In this document: positions 34,010-46,150 of the stretch, piece by piece
How the letters are laid out: the number at the start of each line of letters is the position of its first letter
Position numbering within the stretch: position 1 is the first letter of the stretch
Origin: Zhengitettix transpicula
Lineage: Eukaryota; Arthropoda; Insecta; Orthoptera; Tetrigidae
Reading direction: 5' to 3'
DNA length: 64,000 nucleotides
Assembly (NCBI GenBank): GCA_037074705.1
Contig: CM073590.1
Coordinates: 47,776,395 to 47,840,394, forward strand
The notes under the pieces: generated by a model
Seen by the model: only the letters and a program-made list of their open reading frames with translations
Databases searched by the model: none
What the model was told of the DNA's origin: nothing
Program-made: the position numbers and the translations under genes

Positions 34010-34520
34010 CCAACCTTGACATGCGTTTCGCCTATTTCTGTAGTGACTCTGTTTTACGAAACACAAATATAATAGCAGGGACGCGTGACAGCCAACGACA
34101 GCACGCCATTACTTAAACGTTTCGAATTGGCAGTCGGCCAACAGATATTTTCAAAAGTGTGCACATCCACACCTATGGGAGGTGAAGTGCTTCTCAAACC
34201 TGACGTTTATGTGCCAATTAAACCCTGTAATATATTAACGGGCTTCGGGAAACACAGCGCTATATCTCAATTACCGCGACCATTCGACCGTGAGTTATGG
34301 ATTTTAATTTCATCCCCTGGAATCTTAATTGAGGGTCATATAAATAGAGCTGCTGCTGTCCAAGGCGCTTCGGGTCAGTCACGGCTCCTTTCACTCGTTA
34401 ACATTAATATATTTATCTCCACCTTTGATTGCAAATTATTTCCCGCTGATCACGTTTCTTTCAATAAAGAGCATAAGGTGCAAATTTTTCAGGACAGCTT
34501 TCGCAACTGCTGAACGTGAT
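34010..34520 (+). promoter_or_regulatory. GC-richer island with candidate TATA/initiator pair
   Basis: Contains TATAAATA at 34339-34346 and an arthropod-type initiator TCAGTC at 34375-34380, with the A about 38 bases after the TATA start, slightly longer than the usual 30. TTGATTGCAAATTA at 34424-34437 resembles POU and Hox sites. A 142-codon plus frame (34085-34513) spans the island but has no domain or signal peptide and crosses the presumed promoter. Either an enhancer or a core promoter; no transcript structure is visible downstream. Confidence 0.3.
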
Positions 34521-37019
34521 ACAAAATTACAGACTACCAAAGAAATAGTTTTCATTATCAATAAAAAATGTGGATTAACTCTTTTGATTTGATTTAGAAA
34601 TATATTATTGAAATAATAAATTTTATTTTTGCAACGAGTAGACAAAAACAATTTTTTGCTCGTCTGGTTCGCGAGTCGTTTTTAGCTTCTCACACGAGCT
34701 CTTGAGTGCCCACTAAATAAATATACTAAGACAGCGTAACAGAATCACACATAATTACGCTGTGTAGCAGTGAAGGTTGACGACTGTAAGTGCTGCGTTA
34801 GCGTTGTTTGCATGCCTCCGATGCATTTACAACCTATCTAATCTAAACTATTTCCCATTCGTCGAAAACATTTCTCGGAAAATGTTTACTTAAAGTCCTT
34901 ACAATTGAAGCGTAAAAACATTCTGCATGAGTTGTTACAAACATAATTATAATGAAGAACTAACATAACGAAGCGTTCTCAAATAAACCACAACATCTGC
35001 TTCCAATGTTCAAATGGCAACGAAAATAATGCCATCTAAAACTATCATCGCTTCAAAAGTAAAATAAATTTAAAATACTTGCCTCACACAATTCCCAGCA
35101 TACAAATCTAATCTCTACTTAAAAGCAACTGTCATACCTTACAAAATTCAATCTTCAATATTTTTTTCTCTCAACCTGTGTTCCTCAGAATCTCTAAAAG
35201 ACAACTAAAGAGAGGTTTCATCCAAAAATATGTCCTCAGAATATTCAAAAACTTGTTTATTGTGTAGTCATTAAATTTAAAAAATTACAAGAGCTTTTAA
35301 CGTTGAGCTTCATATTCATTAGAATTGAGACAATACAAAAATCATTAAAGATTTTGGGCTACACTAAAAAGCATAACATTATTCTCATTAAGACATACAA
35401 GTCAAAAAGAAAGAGATTCTTACATCAGATAATTACTGCAAGCAACTTCCAACATTAAAAAGTAAATTTTTCATTGTGTAAATATAATATAGTCTCATTT
35501 AATGTCTAGGAACCCACTTGTCTTATCACCATGGTTATATACTGCTGATACGAGTATATAGTGGGAGTTCTCACCTTATTTGTTGTCTTTAGAAGATTTA
35601 CTAAACAGAAGTTTATGAATAACCTGGGGACATCTTTTTGGTTGAAGCCATTCATACAATAAATACAGTCGCAATTATGTTTAGCCAATTAATTTCAAAA
35701 AATGAAATTCCTTCAATACCGGATGAATATAATTATTTTTTAACTAATATTTTAGGAAAAAAATTCTTACTTTCCGAACATACGTACAACTATTTTCGTA
35801 ATTCAAACTATATGCTGAATTTTCTCCGTTAAAGAAGCGTAATAGTTTCATATTCACCCCCTTAAACCTTATTTAAATCCTCTGGGCAATTTTTCGTACA
35901 GCTTAATCAATTAATTTTAATAGATTTGATTGTTTGCATATTGTTTTGCTTAATAATAATACGAAATACTTTATTTGTTGAATTTTCCTTACATAAGGAT
36001 ACTTACTTCACACTGGTTTTATACAATAAAAGATAAAACTTACAACCCAGAGACGCAACTACTGAAGCTAGAAATGTGAACAATGCAATATAAGGTCCTA
36101 TTACAATGTGTGTAACCGCTAATAAATGTTTTTATTTTAATAAACTATGCTCCTGACGGAACAGTTTGAATGAATAAAGGCACTCATTTGAATCGTCTCC
36201 ATATGCTGCTGAAAAATACGCGGGAAGCGTCTGTATTGCGCGAAAAACAATGTTATTGGTCGAAAAACGAGAATTTTTGTTTATCTTTATAAGCATTTTG
36301 TCAATCGCAAATTTTATGTTGCGTAATTAATATTTCGATCATTTCTATGATCTTATTTCGTTATATGATTGTTTTTTAAAAAAATATTATTTATGCTCTT
36401 TAATTTTGTATTGAAAATTATGTTAACGTTTCTGTTTGATGTTTGAAAACATATGCGTATGCATTAACTATATCATTTACTTTCATTATTTTTTTAAAAA
36501 ATTGTATTTTTCACCTGCTTGACTTAATCGTAGTGTTATTCTTCATGAAGCACGCTAGTAATTTATATTTAAATGTGATTATTGGAATGAAATTCTTTCG
36601 ATATTTGATGACAATTTTAAATAGAAGACGCCATTCAGTCATCAGTATACTATGGAAAATTTACAAGGAAATACTGTGCTAATGACTGTTCATGGTTTTA
36701 CGAACAGGTTTTTTGTTTCTTGGGACAATGGAAAGTATCAAAGGTATTGAAAGAAATCTTTAAATTTATTTTTATTATTTTAAAAAATAAATATGACTTG
36801 CCAATTTGATTTTCGGTCGTGTAGAAAAATAAAAAGATACTATTCTAACATCTGTTTCAATTAAGCATTTATTTTCGTGATATATACTTTAAATCAACGT
36901 AAAACTGTTTAAATTTTCCCACATTAATATAAGTAGTTGTCTGTATTCATGAGTTACGGAAATAAAAGTTGATCATTCTCTCAAGTGCAAGTATGTATTT
37001 GTGTCAATTCTTCACGGCT
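34521..37019. other. AT-rich intergenic DNA
   Basis: About 2.5 kb, strongly AT-rich. Short frames (35638-35832, 36443-36682) have AT-biased composition and no family resemblance. Nothing supported. Confidence 0.45.
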
Positions 37020-37450
37020 ACAATTTTGTATGTGCATGTAGAAGGGAACGGGCTTGAAAGAATGTAAACGACCAGCGGAATGAACCCGCACAATACCAGT
37101 TCAGAGTGTGAACTTGTTCCTATTTGTGTTAGCTAACGCTGCAATCCCCGACTATTGTGAAGAGACAATACAAACTGGCGTCGAACCAAGAATGCCGCCG
37201 TGGAACACTTACTGTTAAAATAACCTCTCTGTGTATTGGAAAGCGGGCGAGACAATGGCGCTTAATGACGTGGGGCGTACACAGGGATCGCTCAGCTTTG
37301 TCTGCTGCCACACGTCAGGTCCAACCGATTACCAATTACTGCTGCCAAAACGTTACTCACCTGTCAAACAATTCTTCAAGAAATAAATTTATGCCTCTCA
37401 TCTTATTTCCCCAAGAAGCCGACTCAGTCTTTCGCGTAGTGAAATAGATA
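37020..37450. promoter_or_regulatory. GC-richer island, unclassified
   Basis: GC-richer block with a 96-codon plus frame (37157-37447) and a 60-codon minus frame in the same place; neither has a recognised domain. Possible conserved noncoding element. Confidence 0.25.
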
Positions 37451-38039
37451 TTGGACTGAAATTGTTGTAACATTAGTTCATGTTATACAGAACAAAATAC
37501 TAATCGTTCCTGATTGATTTAATCCCAACACCTTTCTCTTAAACAAGAATATTTGAAAAGAAAAAAATTGATTCATTTTACACAGATTTTTATGAGAAAC
37601 AAAGCATCGAGCATGTGAAAAAGGTACTACATTTTATATAAAACTTATAAGTAATAACTTAATTTCCATTAGAATAATGTATAATAATATAAAATAAAAT
37701 AATAAGATTTTTTCTCAATCGAATGATTAATATTAAATTAAAATTAATTTTTTACAGTGTAAGACAGTATAATTATTATAATTTCACTGTAAAATATTTT
37801 GTATTGAACTTAAAAACTATTATTTTCCTACTCCGATGAATTTGGAATTAATCTTAATTTTATTCATACCCATACAATTCCTCCAGGTTTTTTTTCTTCT
37901 TAGAAGCCATGTGTACACGTGTTTCACCATGCAGACAGTCATTCATTGGACAGAAGAGGATAAAATTTTGGTATATCTCTTTTTCTTGTTGAGCCTCGAC
38001 TACACTGCGTCTCACAATTACAGTGTAATCCTTCCCTAG
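37451..38039. other. AT-rich intergenic DNA
   Basis: Nothing recognised; short overlapping frames at 37836-38060 on both strands. Confidence 0.4.
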
Positions 38040-38600
38040 ACCTCGATGTGCACTTAACAATTTGATTGACTACGGCGAACATCACGCAGCAGAGGCAATT
38101 ATTGCATGTGCACAGTGAGCCCGAGGGAACGGTTCTTGAAGAAGCCTTGTACTTTTAATTTGAGCCCTTCTATCGGACTGAGGAACAAAGCAGCCAATTT
38201 ACAGCGTAGTATGGGAAACAAAAGGGCCGCACCCCAGAATAATTTAATTAATGAGGGCCGAGTTGAAAGTAGCCGGCCCCGATCAGATAACAGCTGCTCG
38301 ATGATTGGCGCTGGATCTGCCTCATAACATATATCAATTATATCTGGCCCGCCCTCCTTATATAAATCACTACATCTTTTCAGTCCGAAGGGACCTTTCC
38401 ACCATAAAAATGATATACAATGCGGCTAATTGGTGGCCTAATGAACGCACTGAGTAGTCCGCGCCGCCATTAAAATGAATGAGGTCTTTATAGCCGCCAG
38501 GAACGCGCGGAATCGCGACGGTTGCGACTGCATGCATCACGACACACAAAAGAAGTGTCATTTCCAACTATTGTCGTCGGCACGCAGTGAACTCCCACAC
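38040..38600 (+). promoter_or_regulatory. GC-rich island, candidate enhancer/promoter
   Basis: Holds AGATAA (38285-38290, GATA-type) directly followed by the E-box CAGCTG (38291-38296), then TATATAAA at 38359-38366 and TCAGTC at 38380-38385, a TATA/initiator pair about 20 bases apart (rather short). TAATTGG at 38427-38433 and CCATTAAAATG near 38470 are homeodomain-like. No recognisable exon follows before the LINE fragment at 38.8 kb. Interpreted as regulatory DNA with moderate-low confidence. Confidence 0.35.
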
Positions 38601-38784
38601 GTGGAATCCTAACAGATATAAAAAGTGTCGTTAAATATATCCGATCTAAAGGAAACGAAAAAAATATAATATTGTTCACGATATTCTGAGATTTACAGAG
38701 AAGTAATGGTAAAAAAACGTGATACGAAAATATTGAAATATTGACTTGCTTAAAAGTAATATTAATGACTGTTTTTGTAAAATA

Positions 38785-39515
38785 TGTAGCCAGTTGCAAG
38801 CCTTTGTTACGGAATCTTGGAATTTTAACATTGCCTTGTACGTATATTCTAGAAATTTTAAAGTTTGTCTGGAGAAACATCAATTTATATGCTCTAAACG
38901 GAGCAAATCATTTACATAACACTAGAAATCTCTCTCAACACCGCATAGAAAAACATCGCCCAAGCCTTTCTGAATCAAGTATTCGTTTTTCCGGGATAAA
39001 TCTATACTATAGTCTTCCGGAAGAAATAAAAACTGTAAGTATACAAAATTTATTTATTAAGAGTTGCAAATCTCTGTTAATTAATGGAGCATATTACTCG
39101 GTGAAAGAGTTCATAGAAAGGAAGGACAGATTACATCCTCTTTAATAAAATTGTTTGCTGGTATCCTATCAAGTTACGCTATTATTTCATTTACGACGAC
39201 AATATTCTATAATTTAACTGCTGACTTATTTCCTTTTTCATGTTCGACGGGAATCGATGTAAGATTCTCTACTGGAAACTCCGTCGAATTGAAATTGAAG
39301 ATGAATTAAAACACTTATTAATTACTAATTACTGTCACATTAATATCTTTAACGTAGTTTTAAATCATATTTTTTTAAAGTACAATGTTTAACGTAGTAT
39401 TAAATCATATATTTTTTGGTTTGTTTTTTATACTGTGATTTGTAATAATTATTCTTTTCATTTAATCTTATATTGTGAAGTGTCCTATTTCCTCGACCGA
39501 CGACTAATGGAATGA
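38785..39515 (+). mobile_element. LINE 3' end: C-terminal reverse-transcriptase remnant and 3' UTR
   Basis: From 38789 the plus strand reads ASCKPLLRNLGILTLPCTYI and LEILKFVWRNINLYALNG, matching SSRPLFKILHILTLPSAYI and LEILTFVKRNTNLFASN of the LINE at 48.7 kb. It continues in one frame through FSGINLYYSLPEEIK to a stop at 39145, so the C-terminus of this copy is intact. The 3' UTR ends near 39515 with CGACTAATGGAATGAATAA. Everything upstream of the C-terminal 120 residues is missing. Inactive 5'-truncated insertion. Confidence 0.8.
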
Positions 39516-40194
39516 ATAACAAATCTAAAATCCAGAGATCCACAAAACTCGTGTAGATATGCACCATTGAAAAAATTTACACTACATAAGAGATTACACC
39601 ATTTATTACAGTAATCAAATTGATCTCTTAACCTTTATTTCATGGATAAAATGTCACATAGATCGTGATAATATGTAAAAAATAAAACCATAAAAGAACT
39701 GAAGAGAATGAAACATCAATATTACATTTTTGTCTTCATACTCCATTCCAATATATGAGACATTTGAACAATGAAATAAAGGTTAAAAGATTAATTTGAT
39801 GATTGTAAAAAATAGTGGATTCTATATAAAAAATCCAACAGTCTCGTAGTCTAATTTCACCCTATTACATGTTGTAATAGAATTAAAACCATTCGTTCCA
39901 GTAATCACTGGATTACGTTTTCATTAACCATACTCCTGTAACAGGGCTTACGTGTAATCAAATGACATTTAATAATTTATTTCATAATATATATAATTAC
40001 TCATTTATTTTAAATTACGGAAGAGAAATTAGTACGTGGATTATAGTTTACAAAAACCTTGTAGCGTAACGTAAAATCCACCATAAGCCAATGATGGTTG
40101 TGTGATCTTACTCTGACCATACACAATGAGAAAACAGACAGTTCCGAGTAAATGAGAATTAAAATTTGTGTGCCGCCGCCTTAATGCATGTATG
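39516..40194. other. AT-rich intergenic DNA
   Basis: Nothing recognised. Confidence 0.4.
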
Positions 40195-40520
40195 TAAGGA
40201 CTGTTTTTTTGAGGCTATTGTGTGATAGGATTTCGCGTCGCGTGCTTGGTCGCGCCTTCCAGGAACGTGCCTTTGAGCCGTGTCTTTGGAATTCCAGATG
40301 CGCCTGCGATTACTTTCGGAACGTGTCGCCAGGCCATTGACTCGTTGGGCTACCCGAAACAACGGAGCCAACTCCTCCCTTCTTCATCGCACCGACGAAA
40401 TAAGCCACACCTTGATAGGAAAACCATTCTGAATTGTCTTGACGTAGCTGATCCAGCGTAACAATTGTTACAGTACGAGCGCTAGGACTCGGGTTGTTCC
40501 GAAAATAACGCTAATCCGCG
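40195..40520. promoter_or_regulatory. GC-richer island, unclassified
   Basis: GC-richer patch crossed by 79-codon plus and 70-codon minus frames without recognisable products. Candidate noncoding regulatory DNA only. Confidence 0.25.
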
Positions 40521-40874
40521 GAAAAGAAGGGAATGAATAGCGGGAATATCTAAAGAAAACAGATAATTGGATCGGTTTACTGGTTTAAACCTTTTTATAA
40601 CACATGGCTATACTTTGTGTGATACACATAACACACTAAATCATACAAGTAAGCAGCGTTAACAAGGAAAAATATTTAGAAGTTTTCCCGGCGATATCAG
40701 AAAATAACTTCACAGCTTTTAGAATATAATAATTTAGTCATGGAAATAGTCGTCAAGGTGAGAATACTCAAGAGGTTGAATAAAACATTTTTTTCAAGCT
40801 GGAAAATTGTTGTACATGTGAAACAGTCAGGCGAAAAGTAATGTACGAAATGTCGAATTATTATACTATAAGTT
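40521..40874. other. AT-rich spacer
   Basis: Nothing recognised before the Helitron-like element. Confidence 0.4.
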
Positions 40875-41637
40875 TCTATACAATAAAAAAGGATGTATGT
40901 TTGTAAGTACGTATTTACATTAATTTCTATACAAAATTAAACGCACGGACAGATTGCAACAAAAATATTCCTCAAAACACGAGAAACGGTACTGTGGGGG
41001 TGAGAAACCCCTAGCATAAAGGTAGAATGAACTATAATTGAAAAATGTGATCATTTTGTGTTCAATTACTGCGCTTTAGAGGGCATGACGTCACGGGACA
41101 GAGAGAGAGAGACGTTACTACACGACGTACAATGGAATTAGTTCCTTTTTCCATAATGAAATAAAGCAGAAATATTTCCATTGAATACAAACATATAATT
41201 TTATCCAGTAATACTCCGTCGAATGATAATTAAGAAATACGACATACTGTAGGATCCTTGCGCAAAATGTAAGTTAATTTTCCTGAAATATTAGTGACTC
41301 CAATATGGCGACCTTTTGTTAACATTGTGAATGTACCTAAAAATTTCATCAATTAAATCTTTCGTCATGTCTTAAGACTGAGGGACAATTATATCCTGCA
41401 AGGAGTGTATTTAAGCATTCTATTCGCAAAAAAAGATCGAAGTTATGTTTGTTGGGATTGATGGAAATATTTTATAGCTGTTCAATTAATGCACTATCGG
41501 TCAAAAGATAGAATTTTCGGAACTAGGAACAGTTGGATTTAGGTTAGATCACTTCGTGACTAAAGATTAATATAAAATTAAATACTTTTTCGAGTTTATA
41601 TAAAAAAGTAAACGGGAAATGCCGAGAACCCAGCTAG
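40875..41637 (+). mobile_element. Short non-autonomous Helitron-like element, copy 2
   Basis: Starts TCTATACAATAAAAAAGGAT and ends with GAGAACCCAG then CTAG at 41634-41637, followed by T. It is more complete near the 5' end than copy 1, with GATGTATGTTTGTAAGTACG, ACGGTACTGTGGGGGTGAG and CCCTAGCATAAAGGT. The middle (TTCAATTACTGCG, GACGTTACTA, CCAATATGGCGACC) matches copies at 11.0 and 56.8 kb. The base before TC is T, not A, so the left junction may be mutated. No coding. Confidence 0.75.
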
Positions 41638-42079
41638 TATAATTGGATACCGTACTCAGCTATCTTAGCGATGCATACAAGAAACAACGAGGAAGAAAAC
41701 TTTTACATTCAGTAGGCAGAAATTATACTCAAATCTCGATAAGAAGTTTTAAAACAATACTGAAACATTCGCTGGTATTTGCTCAGACGACAATTGAGTG
41801 TTTATGGCAACATAACCTTTATTCACGTATTGTAACGCGTAAGTGCTTACTTATTTAAGGCCACATAAAAGCACTGATATGCAAATGCACGCTCTTTCGC
41901 TACTAAACTTCCAAGTTTCTTTCCTAATCGTTTGATTTATTTATAGGTTGTTTCACTTTTAGTTTTGGTCGGATTTTGTAAAGACTACGGTGTCGTAGAA
42001 CTCTAGAATGCTTATAAATTTAATACTAAACAAGACGACGATTAAGCGAAAGAAAGGAAATGTATGCAGTTTTAAGTAG
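41638..42079. other. Intergenic DNA
   Basis: A 71-codon frame at 41643-41858 starts right at the element edge and has no recognised family. Otherwise featureless. Confidence 0.4.
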
Positions 42080-42500
42080 CGAGGAATACGAACGTCCGGC
42101 TGCCCGGGGCAGTTAACCATACCGAGCAACAATGGGTGGCTCTACGCTCCTTCCATCGGCCAACTGGCTTTGGCCGACACGCAAGGCCGCTGAAACCCTG
42201 TAATAAAGACGTGGACCTAATTGCAGTTTCGGATTGCGGCCTTGGCGAGCGACGTTATCGCCGCTAAAGAGGCGTAAGGATTTATTCGCTCATGCGCAAC
42301 AGGTTGCAGCACACATGAACAATGCTGGCAGCGCTGGTGGGTGGCGATTGCATATGCATTAGATCCTCCGATTTCGTTGGCACCTTCGCCTCGATCTGTG
42401 TGTTTTGCTTCGGCGCTCAAAGGCTCCACTAACACCTAGATACGCACTAACGACCAAGCGTTACGCTCGATTTCGTCCTGATAAGTACGAAATTTACACC
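42080..42500. promoter_or_regulatory. GC-rich island, candidate regulatory element
   Basis: Distinct GC-rich block with CGACGTTATCGCCGC near 42250, GGATTTATTCGC near 42280 and CATATGCATTAG near 42351 (POU-like palindromic ATGCAT context). No long frame. Confidence 0.3.
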
Positions 42501-42688
42501 ACTCATCGGATCAAATCAGTTCAGTGACGGATATTTAATACCGTGTTCCGAAATTTCACGTATAAAACAAATGTATTAATTTCCTTTATATTTTTCGGTC
42601 TGACGAATACTTTCCAGATTATTACACATCTACGAGTGACCTTCTGAATTATGGTTCGTCCCTATACTATTAAATAATAATTTAGTCA
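42501..42688. other. AT-rich spacer
   Basis: Nothing recognised. Confidence 0.4.
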
Positions 42689-42913
42689 AGAATAATAAAG
42701 ATGTAATATAAATGTCACACGACGTTTCTGGGATCCTTGTGCATTTTGTCAGGTGCTAAGAACAGCCTAGAGCGACATAACTGCACGAGTCAGTTGACAA
42801 AACTCAAAAGCTTTTGATCCCGGAAACATTGTGTGATATCTATATTACATTTTTGTCTGAATTGGCTATCTTTATTATTAATTAATTTCAATCAGACGTA
42901 AATATTTTCATTT
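42689..42913. mobile_element. Fold-back element (family A), complete copy
   Basis: Left arm AATAATAAAGATGTAATAT, ATGTCACACGACGTTTCTGG, GATCCTTGTGC; right arm GATCCCGGAAACATTGTGTG, ATATCTATATTACATTTTTG, TCTGAATTGGCTATC. The centre contains GTGCTAAGAACAGCCTAGAG and CAGTTGACAAAACTCAAAAG. The right flank extends to CAATCAGACGTAAATATTTT, an outer-arm block also seen inverted at 55.17 kb. On the minus strand the first box has decayed to CTGACAA. Confidence 0.8.
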
Positions 42914-44259
42914 TAATAATTTAGTCATGTTAATTGTATAGTAACTGTAGTCGTAAACGTTCTCCTCGAGTAAATTCAAACTCGTTATATTCTTTTCTGT
43001 GGAGAAGGCCTGGAGACCATTGATTTACTAAAAACATGAACAACTTCAAAGACAAAACAAACGTACCACTCAAAAGTCGAAGCCTTTTTTAAAAGATAAA
43101 CAACATTGAAAGCTATGTTGGAAGTATAAAACACGTTTAATTCCATATCAAGAATACATAAAATATAAGCGTCTTATGATTCGTAAGTTCTTACTAATAA
43201 CAGTAGTACCCTTTCATATAAAAAGAGAAGGAAGAACAAATGATACGCTGATTTCCACGGACTCGGGTCGGTGAAAGTAACAAATATTCATACCTTTTTT
43301 TTCTCACCAATAAACCTGAAACGCTTTCCACGTGTATTAAATTCAGTATACACAAAGACTCCCTCGCAAGGAACCACGGAGCTATTTTAGAGTAACGTGT
43401 CCTCCAGGAACTAAATCTTAATATCATCAACCTCACGCTTAAGTTTCTCGAAAATATAACCAAAACATGGTAATATATTGCATGTCCCGTTCACAACACG
43501 CAAGAGCTGCAAATTGCATCAATTTTCGGAACAAAAATTACATGAATCGAAAACTGAAAAAAAACTGCTTGTCAGCACCATTCATGACTGAAATATGTCT
43601 TTTTTGGAAGATAGAATAGTTTCTCACGGGTGAATTCAGATAATTATAATTAAGGCATGACTATTAATAATGCAGTCACGGCTGAGGGAGTCTGTAGTCA
43701 TACTAATTCTGCATTGTCGTAGCCATTAAGCTTTAGATCACTATCTACAGACTCCCGAAATCTCAGCACGCGTTCCACGGAAATTAAAGATTCTGTGAGA
43801 AAATGCGGCTTTACAAATCACTTGGCACAGAACACGAATATAAAATTTTCAGAAAGGTCGCTTCGCGGTATGTGAAAATTGAGTTAAAGAATAAGAAGGC
43901 AATTCTCACTTCGGTTTTGTACAGACTCTTTAAATGATTTCATAAGATGAGACTTTTTTCTTGGACATGGACTAAATTTAATATCCTATTTCATTATGAA
44001 CGTCGGTATGTATTGGTAGAGTTTATATGACTTCATGATTCAATTTTAAATGTTTTGAACGATGGTAAGGTAAAAAAATATTTTACGACCGATAACATCG
44101 CACTTTGCATCCGTTCGAAAATCTGCGAATCCTGTAAACAACCGGGCCTAGTTTACATCTTTAAGATATATAAAAAATTTGCACTACTTTATTTACGTAT
44201 CGAAACATAATAATAAGAACACACAATTAATGAAGTACGTGCGTTTTATAGTCTAACAA
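42914..44259. other. AT-rich intergenic DNA
   Basis: Includes an 89-codon minus frame at 43194-43463 with no recognised family. A patch near 43675-43770 is weakly self-complementary (GGGAGTCTGTAG against CTACAGACTCCC). Nothing else. Confidence 0.45.
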
Positions 44260-44870
44260 CCAGAACATCTGAGATTTCTTTCAAACTTTACCTTCTCAAA
44301 CACCTGCAAAGCCTACACATAGCTGGATGTCTACTTAATTCTGCATTCTCAAGTCTCCTCCACTCGGTGCCAACAGAGCGATTATAAGAAACGGAAGAGA
44401 GAAAAATTCGCGGCGCATAATTTGTTCAGCCCTTGATGAGATTCCTCCCTAGGGCGCGCTCCACATTTAAATTGCGTGAGCCTCTTTGGAAGAACAAGTT
44501 TCCGTAACCTCGAAGTAAGCCGGTAAAGCTCATCAATATTAAACATTCTCTCACGGCCCTAATAGCCGCGCTTCCACTGCTTAACCGACTATCTCCATCA
44601 ACTGATCCCTTATTTCGTTTCATCTGTAGACTACACATAAATACAAACTGCTCAGGCTTACGTGTTTCTGTTTCATCGCCGTAATATGCACTAAAAGCTT
44701 GTACATAATTGCATATTAAGGATGTCTTAGCTTAGACTGTATAGAATATTGACACAGGGTGCAAAATTCCGTGTTTACAATTTGTCTCACATTTCTCCTA
44801 ACTTTTGTAATATACAGTCTATACAATATTTCCATTCTCTTCTACAGAAACGTTTCTAATGATATTTTCC
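44260..44870. other. Intergenic DNA, mildly GC-richer
   Basis: 44340-44640 is somewhat GC-richer, with a 70-codon minus frame of no recognised family. Two stretches near 44730 and 44815 are inverted relatives (AGACTGTATAGAATATTG and TACAGTCTATACAATATTT). Confidence 0.4.
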
Positions 44871-44946
44871 ACCAATATATATGCGCAACACTTCAATAAA
44901 TTTCTAACAGCGACTCCAAAAATTTAACATTCAGTCGGCGAACACA

Positions 44947-45013
44947 ATGGTTTTCCTAAATGAAATTCTCAAGCTTGTGATATTCTATTTAAGTCTCTAT
45001 AATGTCCTGAGCG
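44947..45013 (+). CDS. Possible first coding exon with signal peptide and splice donor
   Basis: ATG at 44947 opens 22 codons reading MVFLNEILKLVIFYLSLYNV followed by LS, and the next codon is split at GCG|GTAAGT (donor at 45014). A short charged start, a hydrophobic core of about 12 residues and a small residue before the intron resemble a secretory signal peptide, often encoded alone on exon 1 in insects. An arthropod-type initiator TCAGTC lies at 44931-44936, 11 bases upstream of the ATG, and TATATAT at 44876-44882 is too far from it (about 57 bases) for a standard core promoter. A retroposon begins at 45059, inside the would-be intron. No second exon was identified. Chance co-occurrence is quite possible. 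Confidence 0.22.
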
Positions 45014-45058
45014 GTAAGTTACGTCTTCGTTACATTTATCCTCTAAAAGTAAAACAAA

Positions 45059-45244
45059 CTTTTTTTTAAGGGCAACAGGCTACATGAGGGTAATCCACAT
45101 TGGGCAACTCCCCTTTAATAGCATAGGAAGGGATTTGAAAGGGGGGATGCGGAAGGGTAGAGGAAGGTAGCCAAGTGTTACTAGGATCCTACCCGGCATT
45201 CGCCTAAAGAAATGCAGGGAAAACCCTAGAAAAACCTGCATCAG
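45059..45244 (-). mobile_element. SINE-like repeat (family D), copy 2
   Basis: Starts with a T-rich run (CTTTTTTTTAAGGGC) and carries CATGAGGGTAATCCACAT, GGGATTTGAAAGGGGGGATG, GGATCCTACCCGGCATTCG and CCCTAGAAAAACCTGCATC. It matches 12.3 kb in the same orientation and 59.35-59.87 kb inverted. The T-run implies an A-tail on the minus strand. Confidence 0.7.
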
Positions 45245-45289
45245 AACTGTTTTTCTTGATTACATATAGTCAGATTTACACATCATAAT

Positions 45290-46150
45290 TCCAAGAGGAA
45301 AAGTAATTTATAAAACTAAATATAATAAATTAAGTGGCACCAATATTGTCAAAAAGTACTATACAGCAGCATTCCTTGATGTGAGCCAGGTATTCGACAG
45401 AGTCTGATACGCAGGACTCTTATACAAGATCAAACACCTACTGCCGGAGCCTTACTTTAAGCTAATAAAATCATACCCCGAGAATCGCAAATTAAGAACG
45501 ACAGTAAATGGTGAAAGTTCCACCTACCACCAAATCAAAGCAGGCGTTCTCCTTGGACCTATCTAACACTTATTATATACTTGCGATATACCTACAACTA
45601 CTACAATTACATGAGTATTCGCTGATGATGCAGTTAGCATTGTCATAAATGAAGATCCCATAGCAGCAATCAAAATTTACAAGACCATCTTAATAGACTT
45701 CAGGAATGGGTAGACAAATGGTAAATCAAAATTAACCACTTAAAATCAGTACAGGTAACATTTACTCTTCGGAAACAACAATGACCTCCAGTAACCATGA
45801 ACAACCAAAAAACTACCGGTATCGGCACATGTGAAATATCTTGGAATGCATCTCGACTCGAAACTAAAAATCGATTTGGACCTTCGGAATTGAATTATGG
45901 GGACGTGCGAACAAATACAATACGGTCAAGATACAAAAAAAGCAGTCGAGAATCCTGAGAGCCATGGGTGATGCTCCTTGGTATGTTAGTAACCTAACTC
46001 TATATCAAAATCTAAGAATACCATACATCAAATATATAATTCAAGAGAGAGCAATGAAACACCATGGAAGACTGGAAACAGATACGAACCCATTTCTGGA
46101 ACACAGAATGAACAGAAGACTGAAGAAATGCTGGCCGAACGTTCATTAAC
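45290..46150 (+). mobile_element. Jockey-type LINE reverse-transcriptase fragment
   Basis: Broken reverse transcriptase in order on the plus strand: AAFLDVSQVFDRV (palm motif FLDVxxAFDxVW, Trp replaced by a stop), GLLYKIKHLLPEPYFKLIKS, then NGESSTYHQIKAGVLLGPI (usually GVPQGSILGPI), VFADDAVSIVINEDPIAA with the catalytic FADD box kept, HVKYLGMHLDSKL, then AMGDAPWYVSNLTLYQNLRI and the C-terminal RRLKKCWPNVH stop at 46149. At least six stops or frameshifts interrupt it. The first half of the element, including endonuclease, is absent. It is a different lineage from the LINE at 48 kb (FADD rather than YADE, APWYVSN block present). Inactive. Confidence 0.85.

Noticed and set aside
34085..34513. 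142-codon plus frame, the longest single plus frame outside LINEs in its area
   Set aside because: No recognised family, GC-richer composition lowers stop frequency, and a TATA/initiator pair lies inside it.
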